Source: Actinokineospora diospyrosa (GTDB lineage: Bacteria > Actinomycetota > Actinomycetes > Mycobacteriales > Pseudonocardiaceae). From it: 64,000 bases of DNA. The position numbers and the translations under genes are program-made. Position 1 is the first letter of the stretch. Each line of letters starts with the position of its first letter. Positions 1 through 8,205 of this stretch are shown in pieces. Under the pieces are notes generated by a model. That model was not told where the DNA came from. It did not search any database and worked only from the letters and a program-made list of their open reading frames with translations. Location of the stretch: assembly GCF_024171925.1 (NCBI RefSeq), contig NZ_JAMTCO010000013.1:220740-284739 (forward strand), in the 5' to 3' direction.

Positions 1-160
1 CGGTAGCGAAGTTGTGACCTCCTAGCGTTGAATCAAGCCATAGCGGGGCCATGGTGGGCTTGCCGATGTTGCCGCGCTGGTACTCGGCGTCCTCGGTATA
101 GCGGGACCGCATCAATGCGGTGGTCTCCGGGATCGCTTTCGCCCATTCGTCCGGGTCGCA
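1..160 (-). pseudogene. Partial reading frame running off the left edge, unknown product
   Basis: On the minus strand one frame stays open from about 160 to the left edge. It reads like real protein (DPDEWAKAIPETTALM, then YQRGNIGKPTMAPLWLD) rather than the Arg/Ala/Pro-rich noise of shadow frames. No convincing start or ribosome binding site is visible. The upstream sequence at 166-276 reads better on the other strand, so this may be a truncated remnant rather than an intact gene. I do not recognise the family. Confidence 0.3.
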
Positions 161-165
161 ACTAG

Positions 166-276
166 ATCGAGGTCCTCGCTCTGCGGACTTTGGAGCTGAA
201 GGATCAGGCCCGGCAACTCCATCGCTCGCTGGTCGACGCCGATCCCGAGGTGGTCCCACTGCCTGGCCGTTCATGA
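166..276 (+). pseudogene. Remnant of a C-terminal coding fragment, unknown family
   Basis: Directly after an in-frame TAG (163-165) a 36-codon stretch reads IEVLALRTLELKDQARQLHR and ends VVPLPGRS before a TGA at 274-276. The composition looks like real protein, but it has no start codon and lies head to head with another partial frame. The simplest reading is decayed gene debris at a rearrangement junction. The sequence from 277 to 349 shows nothing recognisable. Confidence 0.25.
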
Positions 277-349
277 CCAGGTCGACCCGGACGATCGTTT
301 ACCCGGTGTGCGGACTGCTGCCGACGTACGCGCGTTGAGCGGATGCCTG

Positions 350-904
350 CTATGTGGCTGGGTCGGGGTGTAGGACCATCGCGAAGGTTGTGCGTCGTTT
401 GCCGCCGGTGCGGGCTCTTAGTGGGGTTAGCAGGTCGGTGATGGTGGCGGCGAGTTTGCGGGACTCGGCGGGGGTGAGCCAGACCGGGATCTGTTGGTAT
501 ACGAGGCCGTCGCGGGTGGGGGTGGCGGTGGTGCTGTGCAGGTACTGCTCGAACCCGGCGACCAGGGCGCCGACGAATGCGGCGAAGTAGCGCTGGTGGT
601 CGTCGGTGGAGGCGGTGGTGAAGTCGCGGGGGCTGAGGGTGACTGCGGACTCCACCACCGTGTATGTGCGCTGGGTACCGCCTCGGACCCGCTCCTCGCG
701 TGTCACCCGCAGCACCCCCGCGTCCACCAGGCGCCCGACGTGGCGGTAGAGCGAGGCTTGCGGGATGTCTTCGAGTTCGGCGCTGAGTTGTCGGGCGGTC
801 AGCTCACGGTCCACGAGCGCGTGCACGATGCGCAGCCGGACGGGGTGCAGCACGGTCTCCACGATGCCAGCGCCGGGTCGCGCTGGGTCGGCGTTGGTTT
901 TCAC
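350..904 (-). CDS. ArsR/YdfI-type winged-helix transcriptional regulator
   Basis: This 184-residue protein starts at GTG (904). The N-terminal 80 residues form a winged helix of the ArsR-like class: HPVRLRIVHALVDRELTARQ, then a recognition helix region (QASLYRHVGRLVDAGVL) and a charged wing (REERVRGGTQRTY). The C-terminal half (DDHQRYFAAFVGALVAGFEQ) is the helical effector/dimer region usual in this subfamily. It is divergent from the alpha/beta hydrolase at 943 with only 38 nt between the starts, so it probably controls both itself and that hydrolase. No ligand can be inferred. Confidence 0.8.
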   Translation of the reverse strand: MKTNADPARPGAGIVETVLHPVRLRIVHALVDRELTARQLSAELEDIPQASLYRHVGRLVDAGVLRVTREERVRGGTQRTYTVVESAVTLSPRDFTTASTDDHQRYFAAFVGALVAGFEQYLHSTTATPTRDGLVYQQIPVWLTPAESRKLAATITDLLTPLRARTGGKRRTTFAMVLHPDPAT

Positions 905-908
905 GATC

Positions 909-938
909 GAGAATGTTAGCTTGAGGCTGATGATTCTC
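909..938. promoter_or_regulatory. Candidate operator between divergent regulator and hydrolase
   Basis: GAGAAT (909-914) and ATTCTC (933-938) form an inverted repeat with an 18-nt spacer that fills the 38-nt gap between the two divergent start codons. Its position suits autoregulation by the winged-helix protein. The arms are only 6 bp, so chance is possible. Confidence 0.35.
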
Positions 939-942
939 AGAC

Positions 943-1872
943 ATGAGAACGAAGGGCGGGCCGTTGCGGGAGCAGAGTGTTGAGATCCCGGCTCCGGGAG
1001 CGCTGTTGGCAGGCACGCTCACCCGACCCGGCGGGGATGGCCGCCATCCGGCTGCGTTGCTCATCAACGGTTCCGGGCCGATCGACCGGGACTCCGCAAT
1101 GCGCGGGATGGCGCTAGGACTGGGCCGAGCGCTCGCGGTGGTGCTGGCAAATCACGGTTTCGCCCTGTTGCGGTACGACAAGCGGGGTGTGGGCGCCTCG
1201 GGCGGTGACTACCTGAATACCGGCTTCCACGACGAGTGCGGCGACGCTGCAGCCGCCCTCGCTGCGCTGCGTGCTCACCCCGCGGTGGACCCGGAGCGGG
1301 TGTTCGTCATCGGGCACTCGACCGGAGCGGTGCTGGCGGCCAACCTTGTTCGGGCTGCTCCACCGCCCGCCGGGTACGTGCTGCTCGCGGGTGCCGCACA
1401 GCCCGGCGAACGAGTGATGGCCTGGCAGAGCGACCGTATCGCGACCACGCTGCCACCGCTGCTGCGGCCGTTCGGCTCGGTACTGGCACGCCGTCAGGCC
1501 CGCGAGCGCGACCGGCTCCGCGCGTCCACCGCCGACGGGCACGACCGGATGCCGCGCTCGCGCCTCACCGACCGGTGGCTGCGCGAATACATGGCTCACG
1601 ACCCGGGCCCGGACCTGGCCACCATCGACCAGCCGGTGCTGGCGATCACCGGCAGCAAGGACATCCAGGTCGACCCAGCCGACGTGGCGCGCATCGGCAG
1701 CCTCGTAACCGGCCCGTTCGACGGCGAGGTGCCGACCGACCTCACCCACTTGCTCCGCCGCGACCCCGGACCGCCGGGACTGTGGCGGTACCGAGGTCAG
1801 CTCACCAGGCCGGTGCACGCCTGGGTCCCCGAGCGCATCGCGGCGTGGGCACGGGCCCGCATCGCGCCCTGA
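943..1872 (+). CDS. Alpha/beta hydrolase (serine esterase/peptidase-like)
   Basis: A 309-residue cytoplasmic alpha/beta-hydrolase. The oxyanion region INGSGPIDRD (41-50) is followed by RYDKRGVGAS (78-87), the nucleophile elbow GHSTG (Ser126), an acid in ITGSKDIQVDP and a C-terminal His in PTDLTHLLRRD, so the triad appears complete. The HGSGPxDRD-type start is typical of bacterial esterases such as EstD. The substrate is unknown. It is transcribed divergently from the winged-helix regulator and ends about 90 nt before the trailer end of the CRISPR array. Confidence 0.85.
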   Translation: MRTKGGPLREQSVEIPAPGALLAGTLTRPGGDGRHPAALLINGSGPIDRDSAMRGMALGLGRALAVVLANHGFALLRYDKRGVGASGGDYLNTGFHDECGDAAAALAALRAHPAVDPERVFVIGHSTGAVLAANLVRAAPPPAGYVLLAGAAQPGERVMAWQSDRIATTLPPLLRPFGSVLARRQARERDRLRASTADGHDRMPRSRLTDRWLREYMAHDPGPDLATIDQPVLAITGSKDIQVDPADVARIGSLVTGPFDGEVPTDLTHLLRRDPGPPGLWRYRGQLTRPVHAWVPERIAAWARARIAP

Positions 1873-1965
1873 ACGCCCACGAGCCCGCACTGCTGGCACG
1901 CGTATCGCGGCACTTGTCGCAACGCGACCACTGGCCAAGTCCGCTAAGCGCGCCCCGACGTGGCC

Positions 1966-2604
1966 GGAACATCCCCTCTCGCGCGGGGACCACGCCGCCG
2001 GTTGGACCGGCCGTCGCGGCTGGCTCAGAATGGCCCCGCTCGCGCGGGGACCGCCGCACCAGCATGCCGACAACGCCGTGCAGGCCGGAACAGCCCCGCT
2101 CGCGCGGAGACCACCAGGCACGGGGCAGGACCACCGTCACGCCCTGGAAAACAGCTCCGCTCGCGCGGGGACGACGGCTCAAGAACTGGCCCAGTCGGCA
2201 CCGACCACGAAACAGCCCCGCCTGCGCGGGGACGACGCTGACGGGCGCCTCGCTCGGCGGCGGGAACAACGGAACAGCCTCGCTTGCGCGGGGACGTTGG
2301 CTCGGCGTGCTGGGTGCATTCCCGGCCGGACGGAACAGCCCCGCTCGTGCGGGGACGACTTCCGGGACCTGCGGTGGCACCCGGAGCGGCGGGGGAACAG
2401 CCCCGCTCGCGCGGGGACGACCTCCGATGCGGCGAGGTGGTGGGTGCGGACGTGGGAACAGCCCCGCTTGCGCGGGGACCACGCGTTGAACTCGGTGACC
2501 AAGGTCTTGCTGATGGGAACAGCCCCGCTTATGCGGGGACGACGCGGCCAGGGCCCGGGTGACGGATTCCTCGTACGGAACAGCCCCGCTTGCGCGGGGA
2601 CGAC
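1966..2604 (-). CRISPR. Type I-E-like CRISPR array, 11 repeats and 10 spacers, no cas genes nearby
   Basis: Eleven 28-nt repeats start at 1966, 2027, 2087, 2148, 2209, 2271, 2332, 2394, 2455, 2516 and 2577. Spacers are 32-34 nt. On the plus strand each copy has the core CCCCGCTYGCGCGGGG. On the minus strand it reads GTCGTCCCCGCGC and ends GGGGCTGTTCC, the usual orientation of actinobacterial I-E repeats. Copies at 1966, 2027, 2087 and 2148 are the most degenerate, and those at 2577, 2516 and 2394 are close to consensus. This places the trailer on the left, the leader after 2604 and transcription leftward. No cas gene is present in the window, so any processing depends on cas genes elsewhere. 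Confidence 0.95.
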
Positions 2605-2799
2605 ACTTGCTGGCCAGGGATGTTGTCAGCCGAGGCGCTGGTTCTTGTTCACTTCTGGTCACGCTCCATCGGGGTCTGAGGGCCGCTAGTGCAGGCTGCG
2701 GTCGACCTTAGTGGCGGTGTGGTGGGAGCCGGTATGCGTGTCTTGATGTGATGGCGGACCGTCGGCTGTGAGAACGATCGGTAGGCATTCGTTGCTGTG
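2605..2799 (-). promoter_or_regulatory. Probable CRISPR leader region
   Basis: This is noncoding sequence next to the best-conserved repeat, somewhat less GC-rich than its surroundings (stretches such as GGTTCTTGTTCACTTCTGG). By repeat orientation and the conservation gradient it should hold the leader and promoter driving leftward crRNA transcription. No core promoter can be assigned with confidence. Confidence 0.5.
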
Positions 2800-2875
2800 G
2801 GAGCAGCTCCGCTCGCGCAGGGAGCACTCCCAGGCACCTGAAGTCGGCGCACCCCTCGCGCGAGCGGAGCTCTAA
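2800..2875. repeat. Pair of decayed CRISPR-like repeats in inverted orientation
   Basis: At 2800-2827 lies a diverged 28-nt copy of the array repeat (GCAGCTCCGCTCGCGCAGGG). At about 2851-2875 the complement contains AGCTCCGCTCGCGCGAGGGG, a second diverged copy facing the other way. They share perfect 14-nt arms, 2805-2818 (AGCTCCGCTCGCGC) and 2858-2871, separated by 39 nt, so a transcript could fold into a long hairpin. No gene occupies 2605-2974. Confidence 0.55.
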
Positions 2876-2974
2876 AGCAGCGTCTCGACTCGGCGCGAGC
2901 GGGACCTTCCCCGGTGACGCCACGATCGGGACCAGTGCCGAGAGTCACGCTCGCGACCGCGGTTCGGTTGATTA

Positions 2975-3550
2975 CTACCGGCTCAGCCAGGCGCGTTCCC
3001 ACTGGCGGGTCATCGCTGGGTAGACGACCAGGTGGCGGAATGGGGCGATGGCGGCCATGTAGGCGCGGCCCCACCAGCCGTTGGGCTTCACCAGTACTGC
3101 CATCCGCAGCTCGTACTCGCCGTCTGGGCGTTGTGCCCAGCTCAGGTGCATCACCGCGTGCACGGTGTTGTTCGCCAGTTCGCGCGCGCATTCGTTGTCG
3201 AGTTCGTAGACCGCTTTGAGCGGCATCGACGGGTTGTCCAGCCCGCGCGGGGCCTTCCGCAGGTCGTCGGGCAGCCGGTCTCGCAGGGAGGTGACCCGGG
3301 AGCCGAGGCCGTGGGATTCCCGGTCCCAGCCGAACAGTTCACCGAGCTTCCAGCGCGCCTTGAACAGCGACCGCGCCAACAGCGGCTGGTCCTCACCCGG
3401 TGCGCGCAACTTCGCCAGCATCGTCGGGAAGTCGTCGGGGCCTGCTCCCGGCGTGCGGAACGCCCAGACGTCTTCGAGTCGGAAGTCGGCGGTGATCTCG
3501 TGGATCCGCCACGGCAGTGTCGCGTGGTCGGCTGTGTCGAGTCGTGTCAT
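2975..3550 (-). CDS. DUF2867 family protein
   Basis: This 191-residue protein starts at ATG 3550; a GTG three codons upstream is the alternative. It has the DUF2867 pattern: ADFRLEDVWAFRTPG near the N-terminus, a central KARWKLGELFGWDRES, then RVTSLRDRLPDDLR and a C-terminal YMAAIAPFRHLVVYPAM. The biochemical role of the family is not established. It is divergent from a TetR regulator, with a perfect palindrome between the two genes, so it is very likely the regulator's target. Confidence 0.8.
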   Translation of the reverse strand: MTRLDTADHATLPWRIHEITADFRLEDVWAFRTPGAGPDDFPTMLAKLRAPGEDQPLLARSLFKARWKLGELFGWDRESHGLGSRVTSLRDRLPDDLRKAPRGLDNPSMPLKAVYELDNECARELANNTVHAVMHLSWAQRPDGEYELRMAVLVKPNGWWGRAYMAAIAPFRHLVVYPAMTRQWERAWLSR

Positions 3551-3560
3551 CGCCCCCACT

Positions 3561-3582
3561 TTCTATGTTGACCAACATAGAA
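3561..3582. promoter_or_regulatory. TetR-type palindromic operator
   Basis: TTCTATGTT and AACATAGAA are 9-bp perfect arms around GACC. The core TATGTTGACCAACATA is a form typical of TetR operators. It starts 11 nt before the DUF2867 start codon and lies 38 nt before the TetR start, so binding could repress both divergent genes. Confidence 0.8.
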
Positions 3583-3619
3583 GATGCTAGCCAGCAGTCG
3601 ACCGGTAGGCTGTCCACTT

Positions 3620-4210
3620 GTGACCCGAGCCACGCGCCGCGCCGAGATGACCCAGGAGAGCCGCAGGCTGCTGGTCGAGGCCGCCACCGCCCTGTTCGCC
3701 GAGCGCGGCTACCGGCGGACCACCTTCGAGGACATCGCCGCTCGCTCCGGGGTCAGCCGGGGCTCCATCCCGTGGCACTTCGGCGGCAAGGAAGGACTGC
3801 TGGCGGCGGTGGTGGACGACCTCGTCGTCCGGCTCGCCGCCGCGGCGGGCACCCTCGACCCCGGCACGGTCGACCAGGTGCTCGGCACGCTCACGGCTTT
3901 CACCCGAGCCCCGTCGACCGGTCTGTTCGCCAAGCTCATGGTCGAGGCGGACGACCCGGGATCACCGCTGCGCCAGGTGTACGTCGGCCTGCACGACGCG
4001 CTCCGCGGCCAGGTCCGCGCGTGGGTCACCCGCCTCCCGCTGCCCGACGGTGTCGGTGGCGAGGAGTTGAGCACGGTGCTGCTGGGTGCTGTGATCGGCA
4101 TCCACCAGCAGTGGCGCGTCGCGCCCGAGGCCGTGGACCTCGACCGCACCTACTCGACCTTGGCGGCTTTGCTGCGGTCCGCGGGCATCACAGCTCCCAC
4201 GGACCGATAG
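3620..4210 (+). CDS. TetR family transcriptional regulator
   Basis: A 196-residue regulator taken from GTG 3620 (VTRATRRAEMTQESRRLL). An ATG at 3584 would add 12 residues but starts within 2 nt of the operator palindrome. The N-terminal helix-turn-helix is clear: LFAERGYRRTTFEDIAARSG followed by VSRGSIPWHFGGKEGLLAAV. The C-terminal domain (TRAPSTGLFAKLMVEADDPG onward) is the ligand-binding and dimer region. It is divergent from the DUF2867 gene and probably represses it through the palindrome at 3561-3582. The inducer is unknown. Confidence 0.9.
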   Translation: MTRATRRAEMTQESRRLLVEAATALFAERGYRRTTFEDIAARSGVSRGSIPWHFGGKEGLLAAVVDDLVVRLAAAAGTLDPGTVDQVLGTLTAFTRAPSTGLFAKLMVEADDPGSPLRQVYVGLHDALRGQVRAWVTRLPLPDGVGGEELSTVLLGAVIGIHQQWRVAPEAVDLDRTYSTLAALLRSAGITAPTDR

Positions 4211-4211
4211 A

Positions 4212-5036
4212 TCAGCCGAGCCCGAGTGCGGGAAACTCTACGGGGGTAGCCCTTGCGCCTGCCGGTTCGCGCCACGCGCGGTAGCGGAGTTCATCCGGGC
4301 TCGTGATCCCGTACGCCTCATGCAGTGTCGCGGCGCAACACCTCGCCAGCAGTACCAGTTCCTTCGTGAGCGCGGGGCGTCGGAGCGAGGACGTCCAGTT
4401 GGGTTGCGCGACATCGGGTGCGGCCCAGTCGAACCTGCGGAGCTGGAACTCGTCGGCGTCCGCCACGACGTCTGTTCCCGGGGCTTCCGCGTCGAGCTGG
4501 TCGGGTCCGCCTGCGAACTGCACGTATCGCTTGGGGTCCGCCGTCGCGTGGACGATGAGGAAGACGCGATCGGTCACCTCGCGGAGCGTGTCCGCGAGAC
4601 GTTCGCTGAACTGCTCCCAGTCGTAGGCGATCTTCCACGGCATTGGAACCGGTGTGAGCGTCGTGGTGAACCGCAGCTCGGCGTCGTCGAACGCGATCAG
4701 CTTTTCCAACGGGCTACGGTGATCGGCCCGCTCGAAACCCTCCACAGTGGCCCTCGGATCACGCGTGGTCACCGAGTACCCACCTGGCCGGTCGGTGACG
4801 ACCTCGACGGGCATGCCGTGGTAGGTCCCGGGGCGGGAAAGGTCGTAGCACTCCAGAACATCGTCGTGCGCGAGGTGCTTCACGAAGGAGCGCCGCCCCG
4901 CCTGCGCGAACGACTCGTCGACCGCGTGGTTCGACGTGATCCACCACTTGCCGGGCGAGTGCTGCAGCCGGTAGTCGACGTCGCGGTAGCGGACGTATCG
5001 TCCGGACACCGGAAGGCGGTCGTTGTTCGTGTTCAT
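4212..5036 (-). CDS. TY-Chap-like domain protein of unknown function
   Basis: A 274-residue protein starting at ATG 5036 (MNTNNDRLP). The stop is one base past the convergent TetR gene. Residues about 1-120 are an unrecognised N-terminal region (YVRYRDVDYRLQHSPGKWWI). The C-terminal half has the pattern I associate with actinobacterial TY-Chap (type III secretion-chaperone-like) domains: WEQFSERLADTLREV, RYVQFAGGPDQLDAEAPG, and QLRRFDWAAPDVAQPNWTSS followed by an alpha-helical tail (LTKELVLLARCCAATLHEAY). Such domains are often fused to other modules; no catalytic motif is visible. Confidence 0.6.
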   Translation of the reverse strand: MNTNNDRLPVSGRYVRYRDVDYRLQHSPGKWWITSNHAVDESFAQAGRRSFVKHLAHDDVLECYDLSRPGTYHGMPVEVVTDRPGGYSVTTRDPRATVEGFERADHRSPLEKLIAFDDAELRFTTTLTPVPMPWKIAYDWEQFSERLADTLREVTDRVFLIVHATADPKRYVQFAGGPDQLDAEAPGTDVVADADEFQLRRFDWAAPDVAQPNWTSSLRRPALTKELVLLARCCAATLHEAYGITSPDELRYRAWREPAGARATPVEFPALGLG

Positions 5037-5170
5037 CGGCGTCCGGTCTTCCGGTCGAGCTCGACTCCCTGGCACCGCTCCATCGTCTCATGAGGCGGTG
5101 CGGAGACGACGGAGCATGCTCCAAACGCGACAGAGCCGGAGTAGGAGCGGGATTGCTTGACGTTGGGCCG

Positions 5171-5623
5171 TCAGGGTTTGAAGAGGTGACGATTGGGTAC
5201 GCGCGCCTCGTCGGCGAGGTCGGGGAGTTCGACGACGGTGATTCCCGCTTGGGTGAGCAGTTCGTGGCCGTGGCAGTCGGCTAGGAGTGGGGGTTCTCGC
5301 CAGGCGTAGACGACGCGGGTGATGGGGGTGTTGAGGATGAGTTGGGTGCAGGTGAGGGGGCGGGATCGGCGCTGGGAGCAGGGTTCTAGGGTGCTGTAGA
5401 GGGTGGCGCCGGTGAGGTCGGGGCGTGGGGTGGGGAGTTTGGCGAGGGCGGATTCCTCGGCGTGGACGCTGGGGTCGGTTTCGCGGGAGTAGCCGCGGCT
5501 GAGTTCAGCCCCGTTGGAGCCGACGAGGATGGCGCCGACGGCGTAGGCGCTGTCGGTGGGTAGGCACTGGTGGGCCAAGGCGATCGCTTCGCGCATCCAT
5601 CGGAGGTCGTCGTCGTGGCTCAT
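5171..5623 (-). CDS. RibD-type pyrimidine/CMP deaminase (ToxE deaminase half)
   Basis: A 150-residue zinc-dependent deaminase. It carries the cytidine-deaminase motifs H54-A-E56 (DPSVHAEESALA) and P81-C82 with C92 (EPCSQRRSRPLTC), the spacing of the RibD N-terminal domain. In riboflavin and toxoflavin pathways this enzyme deaminates the GTP-derived 2,5-diamino-6-ribosylamino-pyrimidinone phosphate. Its start overlaps the stop of the RibD-type reductase by 4 nt, so the two halves of a normally fused RibD are split but coupled. It is the last gene of the leftward arm of the azapteridine-like cluster. Confidence 0.88.
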   Translation of the reverse strand: MSHDDDLRWMREAIALAHQCLPTDSAYAVGAILVGSNGAELSRGYSRETDPSVHAEESALAKLPTPRPDLTGATLYSTLEPCSQRRSRPLTCTQLILNTPITRVVYAWREPPLLADCHGHELLTQAGITVVELPDLADEARVPNRHLFKP

Positions 5624-6312
5624 GCGGTGCTCTCTTGTTTGGGCAGGTAACGGAGAAGGACGACGTCGCCGATGGTTTCGGTTCCGGCTAAGCGCATCCT
5701 GCCGGTCGGGCCTGTGGGGTAGTCGGCTGGGCCGAGGAAGCGGGGTGCGTCGGCGTGGCCGACGAGCAGGGGAGCGATGGCGAGGTGGATCTCGTCGACC
5801 AGTCCGGCCGCGAGGAGGCCGGTGTGCACCTGTTGGCCCCCTTCCACCATGAGGCGCCGGATTCCGCGGGCGCCGAGGTCGTCGAGCAGAGCGGCGAAGT
5901 CGATGGTCGGACCCAGGGACACCACGTCGACCGTGGTCAGCGCGCGCAGTCGTTCGCGCAGCAGCGCGGCGCCGGTGTCGGTGGTGTAAGCGAGCTTGCG
6001 GTCGCCGTGGTGCCAGAACTGCAGCGCGGGATCGAGGTCCCCGCTCGCGGTGATCGTGACCTTGAGCGGGTAGTCGGGTTCGCCGCGGTCACGGCGTTGT
6101 CGGCGGCGCAGTGCGCTGTTGACGAGCAGGCGCGGGTTGTCGCGGCGGATGGTCTCGGCACCGATGAGGATGGCGTCGACCCCGGCGCGGACCTCGTCGA
6201 CGCGGTCGAGGTCGGCCGGGTTCGACAGCAGTAACCGCTCGGGGGCGGCGTCGTCGATGTGCCCGTCGATGCTCGTGGCCACGCTGAGCAGCACGTGCGG
6301 TCGATGTGTCAT
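5620..6312 (-). CDS. RibD C-terminal-type reductase (ToxE reductase half)
   Basis: A 230-residue protein of the dihydrofolate-reductase-like RibD C-terminal family, taken from ATG 6312. An N-terminal LLSVATSIDGHIDD gives the SxDG motif, GAETIRRDNPRLL (51-63) is the NADPH/substrate signature, and IRRLMVEGGQQVHTGLL is the C-terminal glycine motif. It would reduce the ribosyl side chain of the deaminated pyrimidine to ribityl. With the 4-nt-overlapping deaminase it makes a split RibD equivalent to ToxE. Together with the GTP cyclohydrolase II at 14375 it points to a dedicated, non-housekeeping GTP-to-pyrimidine route. Confidence 0.87.
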   Translation of the reverse strand: MTHRPHVLLSVATSIDGHIDDAAPERLLLSNPADLDRVDEVRAGVDAILIGAETIRRDNPRLLVNSALRRRQRRDRGEPDYPLKVTITASGDLDPALQFWHHGDRKLAYTTDTGAALLRERLRALTTVDVVSLGPTIDFAALLDDLGARGIRRLMVEGGQQVHTGLLAAGLVDEIHLAIAPLLVGHADAPRFLGPADYPTGPTGRMRLAGTETIGDVVLLRYLPKQESTA

Positions 6313-6395
6313 GTCGCCCTCTCGGTGGTCGTCAGGATCCGATGACCGCCGCTCTGTCGGCGCACCCACCGGCAGAACCTGCTGCCGCCAAACGA

Positions 6396-7328
6396 CTAAA
6401 CCGCGGGTTCGGGAACTCGGCGCGCCGATTCGAGGCGGTTGATCCGGTACATGGTGAGGTCGAACAGGTCGGCCGCGGTGACCGTGCTGTACCGGGGGTG
6501 GCCGCCGTCGACGGTCAGCGGCGTGAGCACGGTGGACGGGACCGGGTGGCAGAACTGGACGATGGACAGCCTGCCCTCCCGTTGGTCCGCGGTGGCCACC
6601 ACGCGGTGGGTCGCGGCCGGGACGGCGCCGTTGGTGAGCCGGTCGAGGACCATGCCCGCGTTGATCACCGCGTACCCGGGTGGGGCCTGCACCCGCACCC
6701 ACTCGCCGTCGAGCTGGACCTCCAGGCCGGCCGTGGTGGCCCGCGGCAGCATGGTCACCAGGTCGAAGTCCTGGTGCGCCACCGCCCACACGTGCTCGTC
6801 GCCGGGTGCCTGCGACATCGGCGGGTACCAGCTAGCGCGGTTGGCGACCGGGCCGTCGAGCAGCATGTCGCGGAAGAACCCGCGCGGTACGCCGAGGTTG
6901 TCGGAGATGGTGTCCACGACCGACAGTTGGAAGTCGAACATCGCGGTGTGCAGCGCGGAAAGCACCCGGCCCAGCCCGGGTACGAGGTCATCCGGCCAGT
7001 GCGGCCGGGGGTAGCGGGCGGGGTACCTGGTCGCCAGCGGGTGGGTGTCGGGAAGGGTGCGCCCCCAGTGGAACAACTCCTTCCAGTCGGCCGTCGTGGT
7101 GTTGGCGGCCGTTTCCACGAGCGCCGGGGTGTACCCGGACTGGCCGTTCGTCCCCGGCACGACGCAGGTCGCCTTCACTGCCGCGGGGAGCGCGAAAAAC
7201 TCGGCGAGGCCGCCGTAGGCGTCGTCGAGCAGGGTCTCGGAGATGGGGTGGCGCACTAAGAAGAACCCCTGGCCGAGCGCTTGTCGCTGCCGCGGGCCGG
7301 TGGTGTTGATCTCGATCTCGTCAAGCAC
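6396..7328 (-). CDS. Isopenicillin-N-synthase-like 2-oxoglutarate/Fe(II) oxygenase
   Basis: A 310-residue non-haem iron oxygenase starting at GTG 7328 and overlapping the nitrilase gene by 8 nt. The N-terminal DIOX-N region (GFFLVRHPISETLLDDAYGG) precedes a double-stranded beta-helix with the facial triad H185-x-D187 (AHQDFDLVTML) and H241 (AATHRV). R253-x-S255 (GRLSIVQF) would hold the 2-oxoglutarate carboxylate, which argues for 2OG dependence over true IPNS chemistry. The substrate is unknown; cluster context suggests oxidation of the pyrimidine- or triazine-containing intermediate. ToxA-E has no counterpart. Confidence 0.88.
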   Translation of the reverse strand: MLDEIEINTTGPRQRQALGQGFFLVRHPISETLLDDAYGGLAEFFALPAAVKATCVVPGTNGQSGYTPALVETAANTTTADWKELFHWGRTLPDTHPLATRYPARYPRPHWPDDLVPGLGRVLSALHTAMFDFQLSVVDTISDNLGVPRGFFRDMLLDGPVANRASWYPPMSQAPGDEHVWAVAHQDFDLVTMLPRATTAGLEVQLDGEWVRVQAPPGYAVINAGMVLDRLTNGAVPAATHRVVATADQREGRLSIVQFCHPVPSTVLTPLTVDGGHPRYSTVTAADLFDLTMYRINRLESARRVPEPAV

Positions 7329-8205
7329 GGTCTGACTCCCGTCCGGTCAGGGTGGCGGCCTCGGTCCGCACGACTGGGCGGGCCTGGTCCGCGGGCAGGT
7401 CGTCGAGCATCCAGAGCAGGTCCCTGGCGCGCCGCACCGCGTCCGGGTCCAGATCGGTCACCAGGGTCGCGGCGGCGGAGTCGGCCCGCGACAGGACTGC
7501 CCCTTGTGGACCGAAGACGGCGCTGCGGCCACCGGTTAGGCGGTCGGGCGGGCCGTCCACCGAGTTCGCGAACACCGTGAAGATCGTGTTCTCCAGCGCC
7601 CGCGCGGCCAGGTACGTCGCGGCTCGGGTGTCCGCGCCGACGACGAACGCGCTGGGGCACAGGTACGCCTGCGCCCCAGCCACCGCACTCGCCCTCGCGT
7701 GCTCCGGGAACGACACGTCGTAGCAGATGCCCAAACCGAGTCGCCAGTCCCCGATGTCGAGGCACACCACGTCGCTGCCCGGGACGAACACCTCGCGCTC
7801 GTCGCGCCACAGGAAGCGTTTGTCGTAGACCACTCTCGGCGCCTGCCCCGGAACCAGCAGCAGCAGGGAATTGCGCACACCGCCGTCCGGTCGCCGCGTC
7901 GCCGCTCCACACAGGACGGTCACCGGCGCCGCGGTCAGCGGGTCCAGTCGGTGGTCGGCGACCACGCCGTCGAGCCCGGCGTCGAGCACATCGCCCGGCT
8001 GGGCGAGCAGCGTTGGCAGGTGGTAGCCCTGGATGTGCAGCTCGGGCAGTACGACGAGGGACGCGCCCGCGTCGGCGGCGGCCCGGGCGGCCGACAACGC
8101 CGTGTCGACGTTGTGCTCGACCGCGCCCGGAACGGCCGCGACCTGGGCGACGCCCACCCGCAGGACCGAATCCGGTAACGGACCGCGCCGCGCGGGCGTG
8201 GTCAC
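7321..8205 (-). CDS. Nitrilase-superfamily carbon-nitrogen hydrolase
   Basis: A 294-residue hydrolase taken from GTG 8205, which overlaps the upstream stop by 4 nt; the open frame extends further but into the neighbouring gene. The Glu-Lys-Cys triad is intact: E55 in VVLPELHIQGY, K129 in VVYDKRFLW and C161 in LGICYDVSFPEHAR. ALENTIFTVFANSVDGP and GRSAVFGPQGAVL are usual for amidases. It would cleave, or run in reverse to form, a C-N bond. Tight coupling to the oxygenase and flavin reductase makes it part of the cluster pathway. No nitrilase belongs to the known toxABCDE set. Confidence 0.87.
   Translation of the reverse strand: MTTPARRGPLPDSVLRVGVAQVAAVPGAVEHNVDTALSAARAAADAGASLVVLPELHIQGYHLPTLLAQPGDVLDAGLDGVVADHRLDPLTAAPVTVLCGAATRRPDGGVRNSLLLLVPGQAPRVVYDKRFLWRDEREVFVPGSDVVCLDIGDWRLGLGICYDVSFPEHARASAVAGAQAYLCPSAFVVGADTRAATYLAARALENTIFTVFANSVDGPPDRLTGGRSAVFGPQGAVLSRADSAAATLVTDLDPDAVRRARDLLWMLDDLPADQARPVVRTEAATLTGRESDRA

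Noticed and set aside
1236..2489. 417-codon plus-strand frame and overlapping minus frames across the CRISPR array
   Set aside because: It shadows the hydrolase in its first half and then reads the regular CRISPR repeats as peptide repeats. It has no RBS and a noise composition.
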